Positions 8,411-17,472 are shown, counted from the stretch's first letter. The stretch is 43,650 nucleotides of DNA from an uncultured Acidobacteriia bacterium (GCA_903876865.1 CAIRBY010000552.1:1-43650), one strand, 5' to 3'. The notes: a model not told the origin generated them from the letters alone. Numbers and translations: made by a program.

Positions 8411-9724
8411 ATGAAGATGGGCGGTGCGAATCCACAGGTCAGCCCGGTCCGGCGAGGTTTTGTTCTGGTCACGATGCTGTGCTGCACGGTCATACTCACG
8501 GCGTTTCTGGGGCTCGCGATCGATAGCGGCTATCTGGAACTGATGAAGACACGGATGCAGACTGCCGCCGATGCGGCTGCGCTCGGAGGCGTGCAGGAGA
8601 TCCGGATGAATGGCGCGGCGAATGTGGTGAGCGCGGCGCGCGCCGATGCGGCGGCCAACGGCTTCACGCACGGCACGGGCGGCGTCACGGTTACGGTCAA
8701 CACTCCCCCTTCGAGCGGCTACTCCTCCGCCGACGTGAGCGGTGTGGAGGTGATTGTGGCGCAACAGATTCCCACGTTCTTCATGAGCCTGGTGGGCGCG
8801 GGCTCGGTGGGGCTGCAGTCGCGAGCGGTGGCGCACCAGGGCGGCGGTACCACGTGCGTCCACGTGCTGGACCAATCGGCGGCGGGTACTTTCAATGTGA
8901 GCAATGGGGCGGTGTTGCAGACGAGTTGCGGCATCGACGTGGATTCGAGCAGCGCGACGGCATTTCTGGTGAGCGGCAACGGCACAGTGAACACCAGCGC
9001 AATCGCGTCCTTCGGCGGCATCTCGGTGAGCGGCGGATCGCACGTAACCGCATCCTCGATCTTCGCGAATGGTACGGTTTCGGTGGTGGGGGCATCGGTG
9101 ATGACGCCCGCCGCCACGGCGGGCGGACTCTCGCGGGCGGGCGATCCGCTGGCCTATGTAGCCGCGCCCGGCGTGGGTGCCTGCGACCACACGAACTATA
9201 CGGCGGGCGGCGGACAGACACTCACGGTCAATCCGGGGGTCTACTGCAACGGGATGAATCTGGGCAATGGGGCCACCGTCACGTTCTCTCCCGGAACATA
9301 CATCCTGAAAGGTGGCGGGCTGAATATCAACGGCGGCGTCACGGCGCGGGGCAGCGGCGTCACCTTCTACAACAGCGCCGGCGGTGGCTACGCTTACGCG
9401 CCGTTCAATTTCGGCAACGGCGCGAATATCAGCTTCACCGCGCCCACTACCGGTTCGCTGGCGGGGATTCTAATGTTCCAGGATCGCAGCGTGGTCTCGG
9501 CCGCGGTGAACCAGTTTGTGGGCGGCATCACCATGAATCTGAGCGGGGTGATCTACCTGCCGACCACACCCCTGAAGTTCTCCAACGGCAGCAGTACCGC
9601 GAGCCCGTACTCCATCATTGTGGCCAAAAGCGTGGTCTTCAGCGGCGGTACCAAGTTGAACAACGACTACTCTTCCCTGCCGGGGGGCAATCCGATCAAG
9701 GGGAATGCACTGCTGAGCGAGTGA
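8411..9724 (+). CDS. Tad-domain (TadG-like) protein with a repetitive right-handed beta-helix-like region
   Basis: N-terminus RRGFVLVTMLCCTVILTAFLGLAIDSGYLELMKTRMQTAADAAALGGVQEI is the classic Tad module; then Gly/Asn/Thr/Ser-rich repeats. GGAGG at 8401-8405 supports the ATG at 8411 over 8393. Confidence 0.82.
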   Translation: MKMGGANPQVSPVRRGFVLVTMLCCTVILTAFLGLAIDSGYLELMKTRMQTAADAAALGGVQEIRMNGAANVVSAARADAAANGFTHGTGGVTVTVNTPPSSGYSSADVSGVEVIVAQQIPTFFMSLVGAGSVGLQSRAVAHQGGGTTCVHVLDQSAAGTFNVSNGAVLQTSCGIDVDSSSATAFLVSGNGTVNTSAIASFGGISVSGGSHVTASSIFANGTVSVVGASVMTPAATAGGLSRAGDPLAYVAAPGVGACDHTNYTAGGGQTLTVNPGVYCNGMNLGNGATVTFSPGTYILKGGGLNINGGVTARGSGVTFYNSAGGGYAYAPFNFGNGANISFTAPTTGSLAGILMFQDRSVVSAAVNQFVGGITMNLSGVIYLPTTPLKFSNGSSTASPYSIIVAKSVVFSGGTKLNNDYSSLPGGNPIKGNALLSE

Positions 9725-9726
9725 GT

Positions 9727-10188
9727 ATGCGCTTCCCTCTTCCAGGTACGGCTGTGGGCGCAACCGGCGGTGGTCTGCGGGGTATCGCGACGGTGGAATT
9801 CGCTTTGATGGCGCCGCTGCTGATGCTGCTGCTGGCGGGCGTGCTGGATTTCGGGCTGCTTTTGCGTACCTCCACCTGCGCGGCGGTGGCAGCGCATGCC
9901 GGGTCAGCATACGGCAGTCGCAGTCCCGCGGCCGCCATGGATGTCGCGGGGATGCAGGCGGCGGCGCTGAACGCGGCGCCGGGTGTGGCGGGAATGACGG
10001 CCACGGCGACGCGCTCCTGCAAATGTACGGACGGGAGCAGCGTTGTGTGTAGCGGTAGTTGCGCGAATGGAAAGATCCTGGTGTATGTGGAAGTCACCAC
10101 GCAGGTGGTGGCGCATACGATCTTCAGCTACGCGCCCCTGAACTTCTCCGGGCAGGTGACGTCGCAGGCCAGCATGAGGGCGCAGTAA
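9727..10188 (+). CDS. TadE-like pseudopilin
   Basis: MRFPLPGTAVGATGGGLRG|IATVEFALMAPLLMLLLAGVLDFG; TadE N-terminal motif. Confidence 0.85.
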   Translation: MRFPLPGTAVGATGGGLRGIATVEFALMAPLLMLLLAGVLDFGLLLRTSTCAAVAAHAGSAYGSRSPAAAMDVAGMQAAALNAAPGVAGMTATATRSCKCTDGSSVVCSGSCANGKILVYVEVTTQVVAHTIFSYAPLNFSGQVTSQASMRAQ

Positions 10189-10189
10189 A

Positions 10190-10603
10190 GTGGCGCGGCG
10201 CATGGCATGCTCCGGGAGACGGCGCGGCAGCACGCTGGTGGAATCGGCGGTGGTGGCCGCGGTCTTCCTGATGCTGCTGGTGGGGATTATGGAATTCGGG
10301 CGACTGGGCTTCGCATACAACGAGGTTTCTTTCGCGGCGCAGCGGGCGGTGCGGTATGCGGCGGTGCGGGGGAGCACAAGCGGCCATGCGGCATCCGCCG
10401 CCGACGTGCAGGCAGCGGCGTTAGTCTACACCGGAGCATTGGACAATTCCATGGTGACGGTGACCACCACGTGGACGCCCGACAATCATCCGGGCAGCAC
10501 GGTGCAGGTAAAGGTGGCGTACAACTTCGCCACAGTCTTGGTGCCACTTTCGGCGAGCACGCTGACGGTGCAGACCACGGCTCGCGACGTGATCGCGCAA
10601 TAG
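10190..10603 (+). CDS. TadE-like pseudopilin
   Basis: GTG start; MARRMACSGRRRG|STLVESAVVAAVFLMLLVGIMEFGRLGFAYNEVSFAAQRAVRYAAVRGS. Confidence 0.85.
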   Translation: MARRMACSGRRRGSTLVESAVVAAVFLMLLVGIMEFGRLGFAYNEVSFAAQRAVRYAAVRGSTSGHAASAADVQAAALVYTGALDNSMVTVTTTWTPDNHPGSTVQVKVAYNFATVLVPLSASTLTVQTTARDVIAQ

Positions 10604-10640
10604 CTGGCCGGGCCGGCGGGGTCAGATGCGAACGTCAACT

Positions 10641-10937
10641 TCAGATGCGGACGATGGCCAGCAGGTTCCAGCCGATGCAGGCAATGTAGAACAGGTTGGC
10701 GTGCCGCAGCAGGCGGGTTCGATCGGATTTCCAGGCCAGTGTTGCGAGCGCGCAGGCGGCGAGCTTCGCAAAGAGCACGCCAATGGCGGGGTGCAGGGAT
10801 GTGTTAATTAAGGCCGCAACCAGCGGATTGGCTTCGCTTGCTCCCTGATGCAGGAAGAGGAGGGTGGTGGCTAAATCGCACACCTGCAGCGCCACAAAGA
10901 GGACAAGAATTGTCATGTTTGAGTAGAAATTTAACAA
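10641..10937 (-). CDS. Small integral membrane protein, DUF5658-like
   Basis: 98 aa, about 3 TM segments; CDLATTLLFLHQGASEANPLVAALI resembles the D-x-x-(T/S)T...EANPL motif of this family. Confidence 0.6.
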   Translation of the reverse strand: MLNFYSNMTILVLFVALQVCDLATTLLFLHQGASEANPLVAALINTSLHPAIGVLFAKLAACALATLAWKSDRTRLLRHANLFYIACIGWNLLAIVRI

Positions 10938-11017
10938 TAGCGGTTGGCGCGGCTGAGCCGCAATGGTACTTGTTCCAGTACGAAATGCCCTAACAAAAGA
11001 TAGCTGGCTGCCGATAT

Positions 11018-12619
11018 GTGGAGCGGAAGCGCATGTCCGCCATCAACCAAACCGGGGCTTCGAACCGCGTGTGGAGCCGGTTACTACTGCCTTCGCTGCC
11101 CGATATCTTCTTTGCCGTGCTACTGGTGGCGGCTTTTCTGCATCCGGGCGCCTTGCAGGCGCTGTTGTGCGATGGGGACACGGGTTGGCACATACGGACA
11201 GGTGAAATAGTACTAGCGGAAGGGCGGGCGCCGGTGACGGATCCGTTCTCTTTCACACGTCCGGGGGAGCCGTGGTTCGCCTGGGAGTGGCTTGCCGACG
11301 TAGTATTCGCGCGAATTTGGCGACGGCAGGGGTTGGCGGGAGTGGCCGCGTTCTGCGGCGCGCTGTTGGCGCTGGCGGCGACACTGCTCCTGGTACGGTT
11401 GTTGCGCCGCGGTGCTGGGCTATGGCTTGGGGTGGCGGCGGCGATGGCCGCAGTGAGCGCATCGAGCGTGCACTATCTGGCGCGTCCACACGTCTTCTCG
11501 ATTCTGCTTTACACGGTCGGGCTCGGGATTCTGAACCGGGACCGCGAGTGCCGCAGCGAGTGGCTATGGCTGCTTGCGCCACTGACGGCGCTCTGGGCCA
11601 ACCTGCACGCCGGCTTCGTTGCGTGGCTGGCTACGCTCTGTCTGCTGGTGCTGCTCTGCGCGGTGCGGCGGGAGTGGGCGAATGTGCGCCGGTACGCCGT
11701 GCTGCTCGGGATCTGCTCGCTTGCGAGCTTGTGCAACCCTTACGGCTGGCAACTGCACCTGCATGTGATCCGCTATCTGCAATCGCCATGGATTCTGAAC
11801 TATGTACAGGAGTTTCAATCACCCCACATCCGTTCCGAGGGAATGACCGTTTTTGCCCTGCTGCTCTTGGCGGCAGTGGCGGTGGTATCGCGCGCGGACC
11901 CGTTTGAGGGACTGCTGGTGATGGTCTGGGGATTTCTGGCGCTGCGTTCGGCGCGCCACGTGCCGTTCTTCGCCATCGCGGCGGTGCCGGTGCTCGCCTC
12001 CGCCGCTGCGTCCGCTTGGGAGAGGGTAGCGTCACTCGCCGCAGCGCGCTCGGCTCTGCGCATCTTCTGGGAACTGGGGCAGGAATTCGGCAGGAGTCCG
12101 CGCATCAGCCTGTGGCTGCCGCTCGCCGCCGTAGCGGCGGTGGCGATGGTGCCGGCTACCGGCTTCCCGGATTCGGTATTTCCGGTGGGTGCCGTGGAGC
12201 GGAATCTCTGGCGCCTCACGCCCGGCGCCGCGATGCCGCGGATTTTGACCTCCGATCAGTGGGCGGATTATTTGATCTACCGGCTGTACCCGCGTCAGCG
12301 TGTCTTCTTCGACGGGCGTAGCGATTTCTTCGGGCCGGTGCTGGGCGCGGAGTATCGCAAACTGCTCGGTGGCGAAAAGGCGTGGCGGGAGGTGCTGGAG
12401 CGCTACCGGTTCGAACTGGCGCTGTTGCCGCGCGATTGGGCGCTGAGCGAGACGCTGGACCGCGAACCCGCCTGGCATCGCGTCTACGAGGACAAGGTGG
12501 CGGTGCTTTTCGCCCGCGAGTCGCTGGGGCCTGGGTCGCTGGCCGGCCTCGTCACTCCCTTCGAGCGCTGCAGCGAGGCTCTGCCTTCAGCGGCCCGCCG
12601 GCCGGGGTGGGAGCGATGA
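11018..12619 (+). CDS. Polytopic membrane protein, GT-C glycosyltransferase-like
   Basis: Multiple TM helices with GDTGWHIRTGEIVLAEGRAPVTDPFSFTRPGEPWFAWEWLADVVFA and LWANLHAGF motifs typical of GT-C-like membrane proteins; ATG of next gene overlaps its stop. Confidence 0.6.
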   Translation: MERKRMSAINQTGASNRVWSRLLLPSLPDIFFAVLLVAAFLHPGALQALLCDGDTGWHIRTGEIVLAEGRAPVTDPFSFTRPGEPWFAWEWLADVVFARIWRRQGLAGVAAFCGALLALAATLLLVRLLRRGAGLWLGVAAAMAAVSASSVHYLARPHVFSILLYTVGLGILNRDRECRSEWLWLLAPLTALWANLHAGFVAWLATLCLLVLLCAVRREWANVRRYAVLLGICSLASLCNPYGWQLHLHVIRYLQSPWILNYVQEFQSPHIRSEGMTVFALLLLAAVAVVSRADPFEGLLVMVWGFLALRSARHVPFFAIAAVPVLASAAASAWERVASLAAARSALRIFWELGQEFGRSPRISLWLPLAAVAAVAMVPATGFPDSVFPVGAVERNLWRLTPGAAMPRILTSDQWADYLIYRLYPRQRVFFDGRSDFFGPVLGAEYRKLLGGEKAWREVLERYRFELALLPRDWALSETLDREPAWHRVYEDKVAVLFARESLGPGSLAGLVTPFERCSEALPSAARRPGWER

Positions 12620-13035
12620 CGCCCGGCATCGGGTTAGCAGTACTGCTCGGTGTACTCGCCGTAGCGCTGGATCTGCGCCGGCGTCAACTGCCGAACTGGC
12701 TAACGCTGGCGGGCACCGTGGGCGGGATGTTATGCGGCGCGCGTGCGGGCTGGCACGGGATTGGGTTGGCCGCGGCCGGCGCCCTCGTGGGATTTCTGGT
12801 CTTCCTTCCGCTGCACTGGCGTGGCGCGATGGGAGGCGGCGATGTGAAGCTCATGGCGGCTTTTGGTGCCCTATTGGGGCCGGCGGGAATCCTGAGCGCG
12901 GCCGTCTTCGGGGCCATATTCGGTGGGCTGTGCGCGGCCTGCGTACGCATGTGCAAACCGGGGGTGCGCTTCATCCCCTATGCGCCGGCGATTGTGTTGG
13001 GGGCGTGGTTCACGCTGCTGGGTGGAGGTGGCTGA
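12616..13035 (+). CDS. Prepilin peptidase (A24 family, CpaA/TadV-like)
   Basis: DLRRRQLPNWLTLAG with first catalytic Asp, and MGGGDVKLMAAFGALLG (GxGD-type) motif. Confidence 0.9.
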   Translation: MTPGIGLAVLLGVLAVALDLRRRQLPNWLTLAGTVGGMLCGARAGWHGIGLAAAGALVGFLVFLPLHWRGAMGGGDVKLMAAFGALLGPAGILSAAVFGAIFGGLCAACVRMCKPGVRFIPYAPAIVLGAWFTLLGGGG

Positions 13036-13985
13036 TGGGGTTCGTGCGATTGGGACTGTTGCGGCTGGATCGGCGGTTTCTGACGGTGGTGGCGGTGAGC
13101 TTGGCATGGGCCTTCCTGGTGGCCGGCGCCTTTTATCGCCTAGTGGGAGGCGCGGGTGGGCACTCGCGCGCCGCCTCGTTGAAGCAGGTAGTAGTCGCGA
13201 CACGGGCTCTGCCGGCGGGCAGTGTGGTGGAGCGTGGTTCGGTGGCGCTGCGCGGAGTGCCGGAGAATCTCTTTCCGCCGGGCGCGTTTTCGAAGTTAGA
13301 GGAGGTGTGGGAGCGACCGGTGACGAGCGATATACAGGCGGAGGAGCCGGTGGTGGCCTCGCGGGTAGCGGCCAAAGGCAGCGGGGCGGGATTGGGGCCA
13401 CTGATACCGCCGGGAATGCGCGCGGTCTCCGTGCGCGTCAACGATGTGGTGGGCGTAGCGGGCTTCGTGCTGCCGGGCATGCGCGTGGATGTGCTCGTGA
13501 CCGGCAAGCCTCCGGCGCGCGGCGATACCGATACGGAGACGCAGACGGTGCTGCAGAACATCACCGTCCTCTCGGCGGGGCAGAGCATCCAGAACGATGG
13601 CAGGAGCCAGCCGGTGGTGGTCCCGGTGGTGACGCTGCTGGTAACACCGGCGGGAGCGGAGGCGCTGACCCTGGCCAACAACGAAGGCAAGATCCAACTG
13701 GTGCTGCGCAACTCCACCGATGTGACGGTGGTGGCGACGGGCGGGCGGAAATTACACGAACTCTATGCGGGAGGTCCCTCGGAAAGCGTTGAGCCGCAGC
13801 AGCGGCGTGCGTTGGCGCGCAGGGCGCCTTCGTCCGTCCCGACGCCCACGACAGCAACTCCGCCCGCCGAACCCGCACCGCCTGCAATTCCAGTGCCTGC
13901 CGCGCCGGATCCCGACCGCATGATCGTGATCAACGGGAAGGTTCAGAAGGTCGAAGTCTTCGGCCGGCAGGGGGAATCGAAATGA
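13035..13985 (+). CDS. cpaB: Flp pilus assembly protein CpaB/RcpC
   Basis: N-terminal TM, VVVATRALPAGSVVERGSVALR SAF-like domain, IPPGMRAVSVRVNDVVGVAGFVLPGMRVDVLVTG. Confidence 0.92.
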   Translation: MGFVRLGLLRLDRRFLTVVAVSLAWAFLVAGAFYRLVGGAGGHSRAASLKQVVVATRALPAGSVVERGSVALRGVPENLFPPGAFSKLEEVWERPVTSDIQAEEPVVASRVAAKGSGAGLGPLIPPGMRAVSVRVNDVVGVAGFVLPGMRVDVLVTGKPPARGDTDTETQTVLQNITVLSAGQSIQNDGRSQPVVVPVVTLLVTPAGAEALTLANNEGKIQLVLRNSTDVTVVATGGRKLHELYAGGPSESVEPQQRRALARRAPSSVPTPTTATPPAEPAPPAIPVPAAPDPDRMIVINGKVQKVEVFGRQGESK

Positions 13986-15358
13986 TCGCGCCCGTTGCGG
14001 TGAATGTGTTGGGTGCGGTGGCCGAGTCGAGTTGGGAGCAGCGCCTGCTGCAGAACGCGTCGGCACCGGCGGCGATCAATCCCGAGTATCAGGAACTGAA
14101 GTTCACGCTGCATCGCAAGTTGCTGGAGCGCATCAACCTGGAGGCGCTCTCGGGGATCGACGACGATGCCATCCACACCGAAGTGCGGCAGGCGGTGCTG
14201 GCGATGGTGGAGGAAGAGCCCAACCTGCTAACCGCGGCCGAGAAGCAGCGCATCAGCCACGAAGTGCTGCACGAGGTCTTCGGCCTGGGTCCGCTGGAAC
14301 CGCTGCTGCAGGACCCGGGGATCTCCGACATTCTGGTGAACGGCCACAAGCAGGTTTATGTGGAGCGCAAGGGGCTTCTGGAACTCACCAACGTCCGCTT
14401 TCACGACGAGGGGCACCTGCTGCGCATCATCGACCGGATTGTGAGCCAGGTGGGGCGGCGGGTGGACGAATCCAATCCGATGGTGGATGCGCGCCTGGCC
14501 GATGGCTCGCGCGTCAATGCGATCATCCCCCCGCTGGCAGTGGATGGGGCGCTGCTTTCGATCCGGCGTTTCGGCACGGATAAGCTGATGCCGGACGATC
14601 TGGTGGCGCGGGGCGCGATGACGCGGGGCATGATGCGGCTGCTGGAGGGCGCGGTGAAGGCGAAGCTGAACATCATCGTCTCCGGCGGCACGGGGGCAGG
14701 GAAGACGACGCTGTTGAACGCGCTTTCCTGGTTCATTTCGCCCAAGGAGCGGATCCTCACCATCGAGGACGCGGCCGAACTGCAGTTGAAGCAGCCGCAC
14801 GTGGTGCGGCTGGAGACGCGCCCCGACAACCTGGAAGGTCACGGCGCGGTAAGGCAGCGGCAACTGCTGGTCAACAGCCTGCGCATGCGGCCGGACCGCA
14901 TCATCGTGGGCGAGGTGCGCGGGGAAGAGGCGCTCGATATGTTGCAGGCGATGAACACGGGGCACGATGGTTCGTTGACCACGGTGCATGCCAATACGCC
15001 GCGCGACGCGATCTCGCGACTGGAAGTCATGGTGACGCTGGCCAACGCGAATATGCACCTGGCGGCGATCCGGCAGCAGATCGCTGCGGCGGTCCACATT
15101 CTGGTGCAATGCTCGCGGCTGAGCGACGGGGCGCGGCGCGTGACCAGCATCACGGAAGTTACCGGGATGGAGGGCGAGATCCTGACGCTGCAGGATATCT
15201 TCGTCTTCGAAAAGCGCGGGCTCACGGCAGAGGGCAAAGTGCGCGGCCGCTTCTGCGGCACCGGCATTCTACCCAAGTGCAATGAGAAGCTGTTGGCGGC
15301 GGGGATCCGGCTGCCCACGGAGATCTTCGACGAATCGCTCGAAGCCGGAGGTCTCTAA
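13982..15358 (+). CDS. cpaF: Pilus assembly secretion ATPase CpaF/TadA
   Basis: Walker A SGGTGAGKTTLLNALS, ILTIEDAAELQL, RMRPDRIIVGEVRGEEALDMLQAMNTGHDGSLTTVHAN. Confidence 0.97.
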   Translation: MIAPVAVNVLGAVAESSWEQRLLQNASAPAAINPEYQELKFTLHRKLLERINLEALSGIDDDAIHTEVRQAVLAMVEEEPNLLTAAEKQRISHEVLHEVFGLGPLEPLLQDPGISDILVNGHKQVYVERKGLLELTNVRFHDEGHLLRIIDRIVSQVGRRVDESNPMVDARLADGSRVNAIIPPLAVDGALLSIRRFGTDKLMPDDLVARGAMTRGMMRLLEGAVKAKLNIIVSGGTGAGKTTLLNALSWFISPKERILTIEDAAELQLKQPHVVRLETRPDNLEGHGAVRQRQLLVNSLRMRPDRIIVGEVRGEEALDMLQAMNTGHDGSLTTVHANTPRDAISRLEVMVTLANANMHLAAIRQQIAAAVHILVQCSRLSDGARRVTSITEVTGMEGEILTLQDIFVFEKRGLTAEGKVRGRFCGTGILPKCNEKLLAAGIRLPTEIFDESLEAGGL

Positions 15359-16323
15359 TGGCCGCGCTGTTCCTACTGACGGCGGTGACGGGCGTCTCGA
15401 CATACACGTTGATCTGGCTGTATCTGGAACGCCGGGGCGCGCGCCTGGCGGTGGGGCGGCTAGCAGCGCCCGCGGTGGAGAAGGGCGATGCGAAGCGTCT
15501 GCGCCCGCGATTGTTCGAAGCGGCGGGTGAGGTGCGCGGGTTGTTGACGGGCCGGCTGATGGAGCGGTTGCGCCTGCGTGAAGCGGCGGCGCGATTGCTG
15601 GAGACCGCGGCGCTGAAGTGGGGTCCGGCGGGGTTGTTGCAGCGCTCGCTCGCGCTCTTCGTGATGGGCTTCCTGGCCGTCACCGCGCTCACCGGAAACG
15701 GGCTGCCTCTGGCGGCACTGGCGGCTGGTGCGGTGTGCGGCTACCTGCCCCTGGGGTACGTCCGGCGGGCGGCGCGAAAACGGGTGGATCAATTCGAAGG
15801 GCAGTTCCCGGATTGCCTGGAGTTTGTATCGCGGTCGATGCGCGCGGGGCACGCCTTCTCGGTCGCAATCGAGCTGGCGTATCGCGAGTATAGCGATCCA
15901 CTGGCGTGCGAACTGCGGCGCGCCTTCGAAGAGCAGAACCTGGGGCAGCCGCTAGAGATCGTGTTGCGGAAACTGTGCGACCGCGTGCCATCGCTGGATG
16001 TGCAGTTCTTCGTCTCCGCCGTGCTGCTGCAGAAGCGCACGGGCGGCAATCTGGCGGAGTTGTTGGACAAGCTGGCGCAACTGATGCGGGAGCGCTTCAA
16101 GCTGCGCGCGCGGATTCGCGCGGTCAGCGCGCAGGGGCTGATGAGCGGGCGAATCCTCTCGGCGATTCCGGCCGGGGTGGCGGTGATGATGTTCGTGGTC
16201 AATCCCACGTATGCGCGCTTCTTCGTGGTGGATCCGGTGGGGCACGAACTGCTCGCGGCGGGACTCGGGCTGCAGGTTGCGGGCTACCTGATCATCCGCA
16301 AGATCGTGACCTTCGAGGTGTGA
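15358..16323 (+). CDS. tadB: Type II secretion F family protein TadB
   Basis: GspF-like: SRSMRAGHAFSVAIELAYREYSDPLACELRRAFEEQNLGQPLEIVLRKLCDRVPSLDVQFFVSAVLLQKRTGGNLAELLDKLA. Confidence 0.93.
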   Translation: MAALFLLTAVTGVSTYTLIWLYLERRGARLAVGRLAAPAVEKGDAKRLRPRLFEAAGEVRGLLTGRLMERLRLREAAARLLETAALKWGPAGLLQRSLALFVMGFLAVTALTGNGLPLAALAAGAVCGYLPLGYVRRAARKRVDQFEGQFPDCLEFVSRSMRAGHAFSVAIELAYREYSDPLACELRRAFEEQNLGQPLEIVLRKLCDRVPSLDVQFFVSAVLLQKRTGGNLAELLDKLAQLMRERFKLRARIRAVSAQGLMSGRILSAIPAGVAVMMFVVNPTYARFFVVDPVGHELLAAGLGLQVAGYLIIRKIVTFEV

Positions 16324-16377
16324 GCGAGCGTCAGTGAGCGACGGCGGTGAACGAGCGTCAGTGAGCGACGGCGGTGA
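16324..16377 (+). repeat. Two tandem 27-bp units between tadB and tadC, plus partial third
   Basis: GCGAGCGTCAGTGAGCGACGGCGGTGA (16324-16350) and ACGAGCGTCAGTGAGCGACGGCGGTGA (16351-16377), 26/27 identical; followed by GCGATGG including the tadC start. Confidence 0.9.
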
Positions 16378-16380
16378 GCG

Positions 16381-17298
16381 ATGGTGGAAGTTCTGACAGT
16401 GGTCGTGTTCCTTTTGGTGGCCTGTGGCACGGCGTGGGTGGGGCTTCGCGCCGGGGCGTGGCGGGCGCGAGGCGTGGAGAGGCTGGCGTCGCAGCCGCTG
16501 CAGGCCGCTGCGGGAGTGCCTTCGCCCGCGGCGCTGTGGCGCGATCTGGTGAGCCGCCTGGGCACGGCGGTCCCGGCCTCGGCGCGCTCGCTGCCTCTGT
16601 TGAAGCGCCGGCTGATGCGCGCGGGCTTCCGCAATCTGCATGCGGCACGTTATTTCCAGGGTGCGCGCGCGCTGGCGACGGTCCTGTTCAGCTTCGGGGC
16701 TCTGTGCCTGGCCTGGCGTCTGGGTGCGGCGCCGGACAACCTGGTGCTCGGTGTGGGTGCGGCGACGGCCATTGGATATGTGGCGCCTACACAGTACCTG
16801 CTGCTATGCATCCGCCGCCGGCAGCGCGCGATTGCGCGCGGTTTGCCCAATGCGCTGGACCTGATGGTGGTGTGCGTGGAATCCGGGTTAGGGATCGACC
16901 AGACCACGCTTCAGGTGGCGAAGGAACTGCAATCGGCGTATCCGGCGATCTGCAGCGAGTTCACGATCATGAATCTGGAACTGCGTGCCGGCAAGCCCCG
17001 CGCGGAGGCGCTGCACAATCTGGCTGATCGCACGGGAGTGGAGGACGTGAAGAAGCTGGTGGCGGTACTGGTGCAGACGGACCGCTTCGGAACCAGCATC
17101 GCGCAGAGCCTGCGCGGGCATGCCGATTATCTGCGCGCCATGTCGAGGCAGCGGGCTGAGGAGCGCGCCAGCAAGCTGGCGGTGAAGCTGGTGTTCCCAA
17201 TCTTCTTTTGCGTGCTGCCCTCACTTTTTGTGGTCACAGTGGGTCCAGTGATTACACGCCTGGTGCGCGATCTGATTCCGATGGTGGAAAACATGTAA
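16381..17298 (+). CDS. tadC: Type II secretion F family protein TadC
   Basis: LPNALDLMVVCVESGLGIDQTTLQVAKELQSAYPAICSEFTIMNLELRAGKPRAEALHNLADRTGVEDVKKLVAVLVQTDRFGTSIAQSLR. Confidence 0.93.
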   Translation: MVEVLTVVVFLLVACGTAWVGLRAGAWRARGVERLASQPLQAAAGVPSPAALWRDLVSRLGTAVPASARSLPLLKRRLMRAGFRNLHAARYFQGARALATVLFSFGALCLAWRLGAAPDNLVLGVGAATAIGYVAPTQYLLLCIRRRQRAIARGLPNALDLMVVCVESGLGIDQTTLQVAKELQSAYPAICSEFTIMNLELRAGKPRAEALHNLADRTGVEDVKKLVAVLVQTDRFGTSIAQSLRGHADYLRAMSRQRAEERASKLAVKLVFPIFFCVLPSLFVVTVGPVITRLVRDLIPMVENM

Positions 17299-17330
17299 TC
17301 GGCCGATAAGGCATAGGAAGGAGCTTTCTC

Positions 17331-17426
17331 ATGGATGCAGCCACACTTCGATTGATTTGCGCGATCCTCGCCGTGGTGTTCGGCGTGGTGATCTTCATGC
17401 GCCGTCGCAGCCACAAGGCCGAATAG
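17331..17426 (+). CDS. 31-aa single-TM microprotein at the 3' end of the tad operon
   Basis: MDAATLRLICAILAVVFGVVIFMRRRSHKAE*; AGGAAGGAGC Shine-Dalgarno upstream of ATG; hydrophobic core followed by positive RRR stop-transfer. Below the ORF-track size limit. Confidence 0.65.
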   Translation: MDAATLRLICAILAVVFGVVIFMRRRSHKAE

Positions 17427-17472
17427 CGGCGGCTCGCCTCGCCTTGCATGGGCGAGTCACAAGAATGTAGTG

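Noticed and set aside
8854-9723. Alternative-frame N-terminal part of ORF 8854..10188 overlapping tadG
   Set aside because: Only the segment from 9727 (TadE-like) is credible; the upstream part is an Arg-rich out-of-frame translation of tadG.
16321-16380. Tandem repeat considered as a CRISPR array
   Set aside because: Only two direct 27-bp units with no spacers and no cas genes; simple tandem duplication.
16374-17027. Alternative-frame 217-aa ORF over tadC
   Set aside because: Gly/Arg-rich frame without motifs; tadC frame has GspF-like conservation.
17427-17472. Weak hairpin CTCGCC-N7-GGCGAG between tad microprotein and sulfatase
   Set aside because: 6-bp stem without T-tract; not strong enough to call as a terminator.
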